Source of the DNA: Brachionus manjavacas
Lineage: Eukaryota; Rotifera; Eurotatoria; Ploima; Brachionidae
Length of the DNA: 64,000 bases
Assembly (NCBI GenBank): GCA_019054805.1
Contig: JAHQIY010000004.1
Span: 930,001-994,000 of the forward strand
Direction: 5' to 3'
Shown: positions 1-10,458 of the stretch, one piece after another
Layout: every line of letters starts with the position of its first letter
Numbering within the stretch: position 1 is the stretch's first letter
Position numbers and translations under genes: made by a program
The notes under the pieces: model-generated
The model's database searches: none
What the model saw: only the letters and a program-made list of their open reading frames with translations
Told to the model about the DNA's origin: nothing

Positions 1-1404
1 TTTAGGAATATTTTAAAATTAGATGCAAAACTGAAAATTTGTCAGAATTCAATTTATTTGTCATCGATTTAATCCTCTTTTTGACAGAAAAAATCTTCAA
101 AAAAACAAATTTTTTAAGTTCCCTTTGAAAATTATCAGTTTAAGATTTAAATTTGATCTAATTTTTTTCTTTTGTCTTCAATTTCATTTTTTTTTGGAAA
201 TATCCTTTTTCGAACAGAGCTAGATTATCGGAAAATTTCATTTTTGTGAAGTAATTTGATAGTTTAGAATTAAATTTGAATCGATGCAAAATCAGATTTA
301 ATTTTAAAATTCCTTGGAAGTGAATGTCACTGAAGTCAAATTCTGACGCTGGTATTTTTCAAATAGTCCCTTAATTTAAATTTTTTTCAAAAATCAAGTT
401 TAATAAAATTTTTTAAATATGAATTTATTCTAAATGGAGCTAACTAATTTTTATATAAATTTGTTATTAATTATTATTAATATTATTAGTATATTAATTT
501 GGATTAATTATTTATTTTTATTAATTATCTATTAATTTATCATTTATTTTTTATTCTTTAAATTTCACCATCATTTTTTGAGTCTGCTGAATCTTATAAC
601 AAACAGATTTATTGAAAATCTAAGATTAAAGAGAATTATTTTTTTCCCAGTTTTATTGGGATCAACATAAAAAATACATTTTTTTTAACAAATATCTATT
701 CTTCGCTCATTAAATTTTTTATTCGTTTATCTTTTTGAATTTTTGTCTCTAATTAAAATTTTTAGTAAGATTATAGAAATTCGTTAACATTTTTTAATAA
801 AAAGAGTCAATAAATTTAAAAAATAAAGAGGATTTCTATTTTGTCTGTTTTAAATTTATTTTATTATGTTGACTTTAACATTTGAGGAAAAATTGCGATA
901 TAATATTTAAATTTTTTGGTATCGATTTTAGTGGCCATTTCATAAATAGATCCTATAGTAAGCTATTTATTTTTTTATAATTTTTAATCAGCTGAAAATT
1001 TTTGATAAATTTTTTTTTATTTCTAAATTTTATTATTATTAATTAAAAATTAAATATTTCTGAAATTAATATTTAATTGCGCAAAAGACACAATGTTAGA
1101 ATTCAAAAAAAAAGTCTTCACAGGATTCGTTCCGATTGAAGTAGATATGTAGCAATAAATAAATGTTCTCTTCTTTTTGAGTCAAAATTTTCTCCAATTC
1201 TGTGTCCACATAGAAATTTAAAAAATTTAGTTGCTTTTTTTAACCTAACCCGTGTCGTTACCAGTCACAAAAAGATGATTAATGAATCATTGAGAGAACC
1301 ATTTGATTGAAAAAAATATTTCAATTAATCATAATAATTTATTTACTAAATAAAATACTTTAATTTTTCAAATAATTTAAAGTTATTACATAAAAGTAAA
1401 TATT
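1..1404. other. A+T-rich DNA without a recognisable gene
   Basis: Long A and T runs with stops in all frames. I see no exon-like drop in A+T content, no protein motif and no clear inverted repeat. Confidence 0.6.
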
Positions 1405-1406
1405 TA

Positions 1407-1560
1407 CAGTGAAACCTCTCAATTTGTCCACCCTTTAATCTGTCCACCTCTTTAAATGTCCACTTTTTTCTTTCCCCCAAACTTTTTCCTATCTAAATAC
1501 ATGTAAACAAACCTCTTTAATCTGTCCATGCTTTATGTGTCCACTCTCTTAACTTGTGTC
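1407..1560 (+). repeat. Pogo-like terminal repeat remnant with TGTCCAC repeats
   Basis: A TA dinucleotide is followed by CAGTGAAACCTCTC, which resembles the pogo-type ends seen at 24736 and 34957 (CAGTCGAACCTCG). It is followed by repeated TTGTCCACC / CTGTCCACC / ATGTCCAC motifs at about 20-nt spacing. The opposite end was not found, so this is probably a single surviving terminus. Similar TGTCCACC motifs lie near 57430-57540, inside the right end of a mariner-like element. Confidence 0.4.
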
Positions 1561-2592
1561 CGCCAAAATCAGGAAATTAAGAACCATATACTATGTAAAA
1601 AAAACTCTATTACTTTTTTCTTTTGTGTTCAAAAAACAGGCGAGACCCAGCAGCTTGAGTAAATTTGGAATCAAAGAGCATGTAATTTTCTTTGTTGTTT
1701 CGGCAATTTACCAATTTTGGGCAATTTCAGAAAAATATAAAAATTCAAAAATTTAGGATTTTAAAACGTAAAAAAATATGTTAATGCTTTTCTTAAATAA
1801 AATTAATAGGCCATTCTTTGAATCCTTTCAAAGGCATTCTGCAAATGAATACAAATAATATTGATGACAACTTAGGCGTTGTGAATTTTGGAACAAGAAC
1901 AAAAATAAATCAAAAATAAATCGAAGAATAAATCGTAAAATAATAATAATTAGGAGAAGTCTTACACGGAAGACTACTATGGTAGCTATTTACAACGCTT
2001 ATACAACTAAACATTAGGCTATTCATAACTATCCAAATTTCGAAGAAAAATATTGTAGCTTTCCGGCCAATTGCCAACTCCCAACTGATAGAATAAATAC
2101 TAGACACATATATCTGACCTGCTTCAACCAGCAAAATCCATTTTTTATCTTTTTTATTAGATAATTTTTATAGATACGGATTTTTGAACTTATCGTACTC
2201 ATTTTTTGAATTGATTCACTGAGCAAGAGTTGATAACTTCCTCAGGAAGCTTGTTCCACCCATTTACTATTCTATTGATAAAAAAGTGTTCCCTCTGACT
2301 ACAATTTCTAATGTTCTGCCCTGATAGTCTTCTCTTGTGTCCCTTGATTCCTTGAGCTGGCCCTGATGAAGCTATCGAGTTACATCTAGTGGGAAGTTTT
2401 GTCCACTTAACTTTATTGATACCATTTTGGAATTTAAAAAGCTGGATCAAGTCACCTCTTTCTATTCTCTCGCTAAGCGGAGTCAAACCAAAAACTGCTA
2501 GTTTCCTGCTATATTCTTAGTTACGGATTCTAAGTACTAACTTTGTGGCTCTTCTCTGTAAACTACTCTAATACCCTTTGCTGTATGAGGAG

Positions 2593-3045
2593 CAGGGATG
2601 TGCATTAAGTACTTAAATCGTATTTTCAATTTTTAAGTAAATACTTAAACTTAAGTCCATTTTTCAATTTTTTTAAAGTAAATACTTAAGTATTTATCAG
2701 AATACTTAAGTAATTAAATTTTTTTTATTGCGGTTAAATTTCAAAGCACTGTGTTTTTGATTTAAAACAACAAGTTAAACGAAGGAGAGTCTTCTTCAAG
2801 CTTTATTGATCTCTATTTAACAAATAAGTAATACTGCATAAAAAAATTATGTTTAATTGGTGTGTTAAATAAATTTTTTTTATTTGCAATCATAAACAAA
2901 TGAAATAAACAAAAAATCTGAATTCATGAATATTAATCAAAAAGTTAAGTATTTTTAAATACTTAATTAAATTCGGTCTTACTTAAGTACTTAAAAAAAA
3001 TTCGAATTTTTCAAAATTTATACTTAAGTATTTACTTAATTTTTC
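2593..3045. repeat. Truncated hAT-like MITE rich in TACTTAAGTA
   Basis: It begins CAGGGATGTGCATTAAG, a typical hAT-type end, and holds many copies of TACTTAA/TTAAGTA in both orientations. It separates two parts of the LINE at 2199-3985, so it is probably an insertion. A matching right end (CATCCCTG) was not found, so the right border is approximate. Confidence 0.4.
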
Positions 3046-3372
3046 AAGATCTTTTTCAGAATCTACAAATCAAGATATTGATCAGTATCCAAACCATCCA
3101 TATTCAGTCTCAGATCAGGAAACTAATTTTTACCGGATCTACTGAAATACATCATCTTGCATTTATTCACATTAAAAAACATATTCCATTCTAAAGACCA
3201 TTTGTTGAGTGCGTCTAAATATTTTTGAAGCCTCGCAAGATCTGCTTTACTTCTAATTGTGGCCAGTAACTTACTTTCATCTCCAAATAGCTTAATTAAA
3301 TGATGTACAACCTCAGGGATATCGTTGATGAATATACTAAAAGTAGAAGTCCTGGAACACTTCCTTGTGGAT

Positions 3373-3693
3373 CAGACTTGTTTTTAAGTCACAGTTTTAA
3401 GTCTAAGTCAGAAAAATTTAAGTCGTAGTTATGACTTGACTTGTGATTTTTTTTTTTCAAGTCAAAGCCAATGTCTTAAAAATTTTTTTCATTTTTTTAG
3501 TGAAGCTTAGTCGAGTCAACTAATTTTCTGATTTTAAAACTAAACTTTTTTTGGATTAAAATAAAAAATCATTTTTATTTTTTAGTTTAAAAGTCAGAAA
3601 ATCAGTTGAAAATTAGTTGACTTGACTAAACTTCACTAAAAAAAAAAAAATTTGCATTGACTTGACTTGACTTGTAACTTAAAAACAAGTCTG
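3373..3693. mobile_element. hAT-type MITE with 8-bp target-site duplication
   Basis: A 321-bp element inserted in the LINE at 2199-3985. The ends are perfect inverted copies of CAGACTTGTTTTTAAGT, flanked on both sides by TTGTGGAT (3365-3372 and 3694-3701). The 8-bp duplication and a 5' CAG end are hallmarks of hAT elements. It encodes nothing, so it would need a transposase from elsewhere. Internal AAGTCAAGTC repeats and inverted subterminal parts let it fold back. Related ends occur near 28330, and more distantly near 53122 and 54180. Confidence 0.8.
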
Positions 3694-4638
3694 TTGTGGA
3701 TCCACTCGTTAAGTTCTTCCATCCTGCTGAATGATGTCCTAAAACGACTCTTTGTTTCCGGTTAGTCAAGAAGTCTCTTATCTAATCTAGGATAATTTTA
3801 TCAAACCCAAGTGTTTTAAGTTTAACCTGAAGAGACTCATGGCGAATCTTTTCAAAAGCTTTTGCGAATTCGAGGAACACTACAAGTACATCTAAATCCT
3901 TTTCTAAGTTTTCGCTTACAAAATCCAGTAGATTAGTGACAACCGATTTCCAATGACAAAACCATGTTGGTGGGGTGTTATTAACTCTTATTTATATCTA
4001 ACAATTAAGAATTTTTATGCAAATTGTGTCAGCTGATTTGAACCTTGTACCACCCTAATTAAATCTCTGCAAAAACTCTGCAAGTTTGCAAAGCACTAAA
4101 TGTATTTGAAAATCATTAAATTAAATTGCTGAATTATTGCAGAGACTCAATTTGGGTGGTACAAAGTTGGAAATTTTTAATAAAACCTTATCAGCTTACA
4201 ATTTATTCGAATAAATTGTATGTTTAAACAAAGCTGTGTTCACTTTTAAATAATTAAAGTCAAATTTTTGTTTTTAATAAACTCTATCAAAATAAAATGT
4301 TTTTTTTGAATTTATTTTAAAAATTTATTTTTAAACATGATTGTTATTTGAGAAATAGGCAAACTCGTAATATAATCTATATTCATATTTTTACTTAAAA
4401 TTACCATATATTAAATAAGAAATATCAATTTATGATTAATTGATTAAAATATTAATACATGAATAATATCACAAAATTTATTCTTGAATACAATTTTTTC
4501 TTTTTTTCCTGAACTATCAATTATAAACATGTCTTTTCTCTAGCTAATTCAACTTATGGCTTTTATTTTTTTTCATTTTTTTAATCCTTTTTTTTTATTT
4601 TATTTTATATCTCTTTATTCTGATTCACAAATAAATAA

Positions 4639-4870
4639 AAAGAAGCATTCAAACAACATCTTCAAGCTTTCAACAATCAAGACTGGACAACATTCTACGA
4701 AATGATAAAGTGCATCTTTTCACTCCACAAAGTCAATATCAACCGCGAAAATTCTAAAGAGTCTACAGATTCAGAGAACCGGAAAAAAAGTTTTAAATGA
4801 CGAAGATGAAACAGCTCCAGGTCCGAGTAATAAGCATCAAAAAACTACTGACAGTGTGAGTAAATTATGA
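4639..4870 (+). other. Unassigned coding-like segment, possibly a broken ORF
   Basis: Less A+T-rich than its surroundings. One frame reads an open stretch of about 53 codons to a TGA at 4798, containing AFKQHLQAFNNQDWTTFYEM. A shift of one frame continues an acidic, proline-containing stretch (NDEDETAPGPSNKHQKTTDS) to a TGA at 4868. This fits a frameshifted protein fragment, perhaps from a transposon or retroelement, but I recognise no domain. It could also be an exon of a host gene whose other exons I cannot see. Confidence 0.3.
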
Positions 4871-6177
4871 GAAACTTGCGGTAAGCTTTTGTAAGAAAAA
4901 TTCCAATAAATAAATCTAAACAAAAAAAGTAACTAATCCAAAATTTTTTGTTGAGTTTTATTTTTTTGGTAAATTTTTTTATTTTCGATCTATTTCATTT
5001 AAGATCTGATAGTAAAATATTTTTTTTTGGGAACCTTGAATTAAAAATATTATACAAACTTTTATTTTACTATGATTTAATAAATTATAAATTATATGAT
5101 AGGTGTTTTTTAATTTATGAAATGCAAGTGTTTACATCAAATGGTTTAGAATTTTTCTATATCTGGAATATTTTCATTTTCTTAAAATGTACCAGGAGAA
5201 CCATCAGAGTCGCTAATTGTGACACTCTAAAGAATTGCTCATTAGATTTAATTCGAAGGTTTATATTTAGGTCTTGTGAATTGAAAAGGAATATTTTCGA
5301 ATTTCAAGTGAGATCCTTGAAATTTAAAATGTTAGAAGATGAGCTTTCTTTTTGAGTATGATGCTTTATCAAAAAATAAGCTGTATAAAATAAGATTAAA
5401 AATTTATAAATTGTTTATTGAATTATTTTGAAAATAAAAAATCAATTTTTATCATAACAATTTTTTTATTATAAGACTTTGCCCTCTTACAAATAAAGCA
5501 AGCTTCAAGTAAATTTCTATACGGAAGCTTTTTAATTTATTTGGATGAATTTGGATGCACCAATTTTGGAGAGTTCTTTATTCCTTTTTTTTTCGAAAAT
5601 TTTGAGAGCCTAATTCTTGATCATTTAATTAAAAAAAATGATTTTGTTTATGCTCGATCTACGACTTCATTTATTGAAACAAAAAAGTGTATGATGCTAT
5701 CAGCAGAATATTTTACAATAAAATTTTTCCTGTTTTTCAGAAGAATAAAGATAAATTTTTGGTCTGATTATTGCCGAAAATGGGTATTAATACAAATTTG
5801 AAAAAAAATAAAAAATTTAACTGATAAATTAAAAAAAAAATACTCGCCATTTTTAGCGAGAAATTTACAGAGAGTTTTTATGAGAACTAGTTGTATTTAA
5901 ATGGTAAGACTTTGGATAAGTAATATTGGTCAAAATTCTTGTGTAGTTTTAAAATTAAGAGATTTTAGTAAATTTTTAAATATCCTAATTTAACTTTTTA
6001 GGTGTTTTAAGATTTGGTATTAAGAGTTTTAGGAATTAGAATTGATTTCCCGTGAAAGTATTAAGCATTCGATTTGTAAATAAACAAGGTAATTATTCTA
6101 TACTGCAATAAAAATAGCAATTTTTCGTAAATAATTTTTTTTAAGTTCATTTTTGTTATTGATAGCAAGACAAAAAA
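4871..6177. other. A+T-rich DNA, no supported gene
   Basis: Two open frames (4948-5355 and 5541-5801) are rich in F, I, K and N with no motif, as chance translation of A+T-rich DNA gives. No repeat structure was evident. Confidence 0.5.
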
Positions 6178-6660
6178 CATGGATAGACAATGAAATCAAA
6201 CTTTTAAAAAATCATTTTCCTTTCTTTACTTTTTGTACTTTTTCAAAATATTATTTTATTTGGCCCTGTTCCTTTTTGTACTTTCTGTACTTTTTGTACT
6301 TTTTCAGAATATTATTTTATTTGGCCCTGTTTCTGTGATTAATGATAATTTTAATAATTTTATTAAAACTTAAACGGGGTCCGGGGCGGAGCCCTGGTTT
6401 TGGGATTCGGGTATGCTGAAGGTAAGAAAAATATCAGTTAAATATTAATAAAAGGTTTTTTTATTACCATTAAGAACCAAAAGTACAAAAAGTACAGAAA
6501 GTACAAAAAGTAACAGGGCCAAATAAAATAATATTCTGAAAAAGTACAAAAAGTACAGAAAGGACAAAAAGGAACAGGGCCAAATAAAATAATATTCTGA
6601 AAAAGTACAAAAAGTACAGAAAGGATTTTTATTTTTAAATATTTTCATTGTCTATACCTC
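6178..6660. repeat. Fold-back repeat with tandem units in each arm
   Basis: The left arm (about 6178-6340) and the right arm (about 6475-6660) are inverted copies. Each arm holds tandem units built from CTTTTTGTACTTTTTCAGAA followed by TATTATTTTATTTGGCCCTG, or its complement. The outer parts (ATAGACAATGAAA) also match. The spacer contains an unusually G+C-rich patch at 6374-6396 (GGGGTCCGGGGCGGAGCCC). There is no transposase and no clear target duplication; it could be a Foldback-type element or an inverted tandem array. Confidence 0.65.
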
Positions 6661-8949
6661 ACAAAAAAGGCAAATAAAAAAAAAATATTTATTTTCTTCA
6701 TAATCCGAACCTATTCTAAACCAAAATTGGTTTATATAGAAAAAAATAAATTTTTTACAAATGTGTCATAAAATGTTCAAGTTTTTTGCACTGTAGCACA
6801 ATTTTATTTTAAGAATTTTTTATTCAAATAATTTTAGTTCTGAATTTTACAGCGCTTTTTAAAAGTTCGATCATTTTTTCAATTTTTACATTTAAAAATA
6901 TTTTTTACTATTTTTCTAAAAATTATGATCAATTTTTCTCTTGAAAAAAAAATTATAATTTGGAAAGTTTTTTTTTCTATTTAACTTTTTTAAAATTTTG
7001 AAATTACGTTGTTTCATTAAAACTCAATACTAAAGCATGTTAAAAAGGCTTCAATACAGAAATTAAAGAATAGTTAATTAGAGCAGATGTGGCTTCTTGA
7101 TATTTCGGGCCGAAAACAATTCATTTTTTTTAAAGTTTATTTACAGAAAAAATAAAGAAATTCTATCGAGTTAAAATAAAATTATTTAAATCGAATTACA
7201 AGGATTAATTAGATAAAAGGTTTTTTTTTTAAATTAAAAATTATTATTCATATTGTGTTTTTCTTTTGGAGATTAAATGCAATTTATAAAATAAAAAATT
7301 TCTTTTTCACTTTATTGGTCTTTAATTTTTTTTCATATTTTAAAAAAAGAATTTTGAATTTAGACTCTTGAAATATAAGAAAATTAAGAATAGCACGGTA
7401 ATCTGATATAAAATTTTTTTTTTAAGCATCTTAAAGAACGAACATGAAGTAAGCAGAATTTTGTAATCTTAGTTTAATTTATCACGATTTTAACAAAATT
7501 GAATGTAAATTTTTTTTTTAAATTTATTTATTTTTAAATGGGGAATTTTTTGTCTTTTTTGTCGTTAAATTTAAAATTAAACCATCTCAATTATATCCCT
7601 GATTGTTTTTAATAAAAGTCTTTTTGATTTTAATATCTTAGAAAAAATAGATTTTTTAATTAATTTATTCTATGCTTTCATCTAGTTAAGTATTTCAAAT
7701 AGTATTCTTTCAAAAAAAAACTTATCAAAGAAGTTAAAAAGAATATTTTGTGTAAAGTACCAAACTTGGACATTTTGAAGTTTATTATAAGTTTTTAAGC
7801 ATACTTTTGAACATAGTTTATAATTAGACTAGCATTTTGAATGCTGAACTCCAAAATATACCTTTGCATTAATTCTAATAATAAATAATAATTTGCTTTG
7901 TAATTAAAACATGGGTTGATCATTTTGAGCATCAAAAATTGATCACAAAATTAAAAATTAAAAATATTTTTATATTTAGAGAAAATTATTTTCGAACTTT
8001 TGTAAAACTAAAATAAAACTTAAAGAAGCTAAAAAGTAATTAAAACCAAATATTTGATCTTTGGCTGAACGTTCATAATTGAGAATTTAAAAAATAGAGA
8101 AAATTAAAAATAGAGCATAAATTTTTATTATTTATTGTAAAGCTGGTCGAGCATAGCTCCTTCAGAAAAAAAATTATTAGAAGTATTAGCCAGTATTAGC
8201 TTTCTACATAGCCATTATCAAAAAAAAGTAGATCAGAAAACAATGAAAAAGTAATCATTACTATGTAGATTATTAAGCATGGTCGAAAGTTTAGGATCGA
8301 TTATATAGATATTTTTAAATAAGATGAATGTTTGAAAATTGTATGTGTGTAATGCTTCGCGTGAGTTTCTGATCCGTCACGGTTGAGTGGTTTTTGATCA
8401 ATCTTCGATTATTGATTTGCTTGACTGATATACGATCGAAAGAGGGTCCCTATGGCACTTCTCAATGCCTATTTTGTATACTTTTCAATAAACGGAAAAA
8501 CTAGACTACTCTATGCTTGAGTTGGTCGGCTTATGACCAAGAAACGCCTCAAAGAACGAAGCAATAGGATTTTTTTAATGATAGGATACTTTTCAGTAAT
8601 CTAATAGATGACTTTTCAATCACCTATAAAATTGAACTAAAAGATACTTTTCAATATCTTATTCCGGAAAGTAAATAAAGATATAATTTTCTTTCTAAGT
8701 TTTTTAATTTGTTCTTTTATTATTTAAAAATTCAATTAATACATATATGAAAATTTCAAAGTTATAAGAGTTTTTCTCATTAACTTTTCTAAAAAAAACT
8801 TAAAGGTAAAATTTATTAAAATTTATTTTTTACTTTTTTAATCTTGAAATTACATCTTTACATGTGTTTTAAATTAGTGGAAAGAGTTCGTCAATAGTAA
8901 TACAAAGGCGTAGGAAAGTTGATATTTTGGGCTAGAAAATTTTTTTTTA
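6661..8949. other. A+T-rich DNA, no supported gene
   Basis: Nothing with coding character. Around 8340-8560 the sequence is somewhat less A+T-rich and repeats TACTTTTCAAT several times, but it gives no protein motif. Confidence 0.5.
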
Positions 8950-9839
8950 CACCCAGGGTTACAAAAATAGCAAACCCTTTAAAAAGTTGTTGTTCTTTAA
9001 GACTCAAAATCTCAAAGATAAAACTTAAATATACTAAAAAAGTATATATATTCTGAAAGAGCATAAAATTAAAAAAAAAAAAATTTCTAAAAAAAGGAAA
9101 AAAATGTGTTTTTTCTGGTTTAAATCGTGTCTCCTCCGAGGAATCAATTATGAGCCCACTTTTTTTTTTTTTTTAAATCTTAATCTTATGAAACAATCTT
9201 ATGTCTTATGAGCTCAATCCTAAAGAAGGTCTTTGGTGTTATTTAAAACAGCATATTAGAGAAAGAACAAATCAGACATTTCCAAGAATGATGGAGCTTT
9301 TAACCGAAGCAAGAGAAAAGTATTTTGGTTCTGATCTTTCAAAAAAATTAATTAGACGATTTTGGTGGTGTTTAGGAGGTTACAATAATGGTGCGACATA
9401 CGGTCAAGTCCTAAAAGCATATTTTTCAGGAAAATAAAAAAAAAAACAGTAGTTGAGCACCTAAAAATATCCAGTTCTTTAGTTTAATCTAAAAATTCTA
9501 ATAAAAGAATTCAAATTTGACAAATTTGTTAAAAATCACATGATTTGAAGAGATTTTTTAAGAAAAATAAAGCAATAAAGTAAAAAAGTAAAACCACAGA
9601 TTTGTTCAGAATTTTGTCTAGATTTAAAAAAAAAAGTGTGCTCATAATTGATTCCTCGGAGGAGATACGATTTAAACCAGAAAAAACAAATTTTTTCCTT
9701 TTTTATAAGCATTTAGAGAATTTTATGCTCTTTCAGAATATATATACTTTTTTAGTATATTTAAGTTTTATCTTTGAGATTTTGAATCTTAAAGAACAAC
9801 AAATTTTTAAAGGGTTTGCTATTTTTGGAACCCTGGGTG
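8950..9839 (+). mobile_element. Tc1/IS630-type transposon with ~220-bp terminal inverted repeats
   Basis: The left end (CACCCAGGGTTACAAAAATAG, read from 8950) and the right end (CTATTTTTGGAACCCTGGGTG, ending at 9839) begin long inverted repeats. These continue inward to the GAATCAATTATGAGC / GCTCATAATTGATTC block (about 9145-9170 and 9640-9660). The arms pair over about 220 bp with some mismatches. The 0.9-kb element encloses a transposase C-terminal fragment (9201-9437). It is an internally deleted, non-autonomous copy. The flanks are not a perfect TA pair (TA left, CA right). Confidence 0.75.
9201..9437 (+). pseudogene. Transposase C-terminal fragment (Tc1/IS630 DDE family)
   Basis: An open frame of 78 codons between the inverted repeats of the element at 8950-9839. 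Near its start it reads ELNPKEGLWCYLKQHIRERT, matching the conserved SPELNPIE.LW.YLK block that carries the last catalytic acidic residue of DDE transposases of this superfamily. The rest is the usual helical C-terminal tail. The N-terminal DNA-binding domain and the first two catalytic Asp residues are missing, so it cannot be active. Family enzymes are usually about 340 residues. The first codon is not a true start. Confidence 0.7.
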
Positions 9840-9848
9840 CAATTTTTC

Positions 9849-10175
9849 CTTTTTGGATTCCTTTTTGGATTCCTTCTTTTGCTTTCTGGAAGAGGTCAAA
9901 AAGAAGAGGTCTCTTTCATTATTTTTTATTACTTTTTCATTGTTTTCCAATCTACCCATTTTTGCTAATGGCTGCTCGGCTATCTCATCTGTTTCAAACT
10001 CTTCACAATCAATGATGCCTATTTCCATGATTGCATGAGTTTCAATTACATACGAACATCAGCATCGTATTCAACTCCTTCTACACTTTCTACGGGTTTC
10101 TTCACTGATCTAAAGATAAACGCAAAATCCTCTTGTTTTTCGTTCGTCGTTATTCCGATTCCTTAGAAATCTCTC
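9849..10175 (-). pseudogene. Possible MULE-type transposase fragment
   Basis: Minus-strand 10170-10060 encodes GIGITTNEKQEDFAFIF, then RSVKK, then VEGVEYDADV. This resembles the start of the catalytic core of Mutator-like (FLYWCH/MULE) transposases, where similar text precedes the LIADA motif. A stop and frameshift follow, and the downstream frame (10028-9819) is a charged Glu/Lys-rich tail ending near the border of the Tc1-type element. The match is to a short block only, so the assignment is tentative. Confidence 0.35.
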
Positions 10176-10272
10176 AATCACTATTTTCTGTCTCATAAAA
10201 AAGAACTCTATTCTAACTTTAATCAATTTTTTTGTCTTACATTTTTAATTCTTTTTTTGTATTTATTCAATT

Positions 10273-10458
10273 TTATTTAAAGTATGAACTAAAAACATTT
10301 GGCTGAAAGTAAGGACTAAGATCCATTCCAAACTGCCAGGGTATAACCCGAACTATATTTTTAATAATAAAAATAAAAATAATTGCGATTCCAAAGTGAT
10401 GATAAACATCTATTGGCATTTGTAATATGGGCGTAACAAAGTTGGCCATTTCACTCAT
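10273..10458 (-). other. Small ORF with one predicted membrane segment, unassigned
   Basis: ATG-started frame of 61 codons. It begins MSEMANFVTPILQMPIDVYH, followed by a strongly hydrophobic stretch (GIAIIFIFIIKNIV) and a short tail containing IPWQFGMDLSPYFQPN. The mix of Trp, Pro, Met and Gly is unlike random A+T-rich translation, so it may be a small gene or an exon. I do not recognise it, and no partner exons are evident. Confidence 0.25.

Larger units (their letters stand above)
2199..3985 (-). pseudogene. Degenerate CR1/jockey-type LINE reverse transcriptase
   Basis: Reading the minus strand, 3985-3710 encodes the middle of a non-LTR reverse transcriptase (KSVVTNLL, then FLEFAKAFEKI, usually FLDFAKAFDKV). 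3390-3120 encodes the palm (FINDIPEVV, then a damaged FADD motif read as FGDE, then KCKMMYFSRSGKN). 2570-2199 encodes the conserved C-terminal tail (RGDLIQLFKFQNG.NKVKW, then FFINRIVNGWNKLPEEVI). Stops and frameshifts break the frame, and two MITE-like insertions (2593-3045 and 3373-3693) interrupt it. The family normally encodes one ORF with an endonuclease and an RT; the endonuclease part is absent, so the copy is 5'-truncated and dead. A relative lies at 54640-55650. Confidence 0.75.

Noticed and set aside
4948..5355. Open frame of 135 codons, plus strand
   Set aside because: Long, but with the amino-acid profile of random A+T-rich sequence and a non-ATG start; no motif.
5541..5801. Open frame of 86 codons, plus strand
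   Set aside because: F/K/I-rich, no motif, no drop in A+T content; expected by chance in such DNA.
9602..10015. Open frame of 137 codons overlapping the right arm of the Tc1-type element
   Set aside because: It translates the terminal inverted repeat and the flank; a side effect of the repeat, not a gene.
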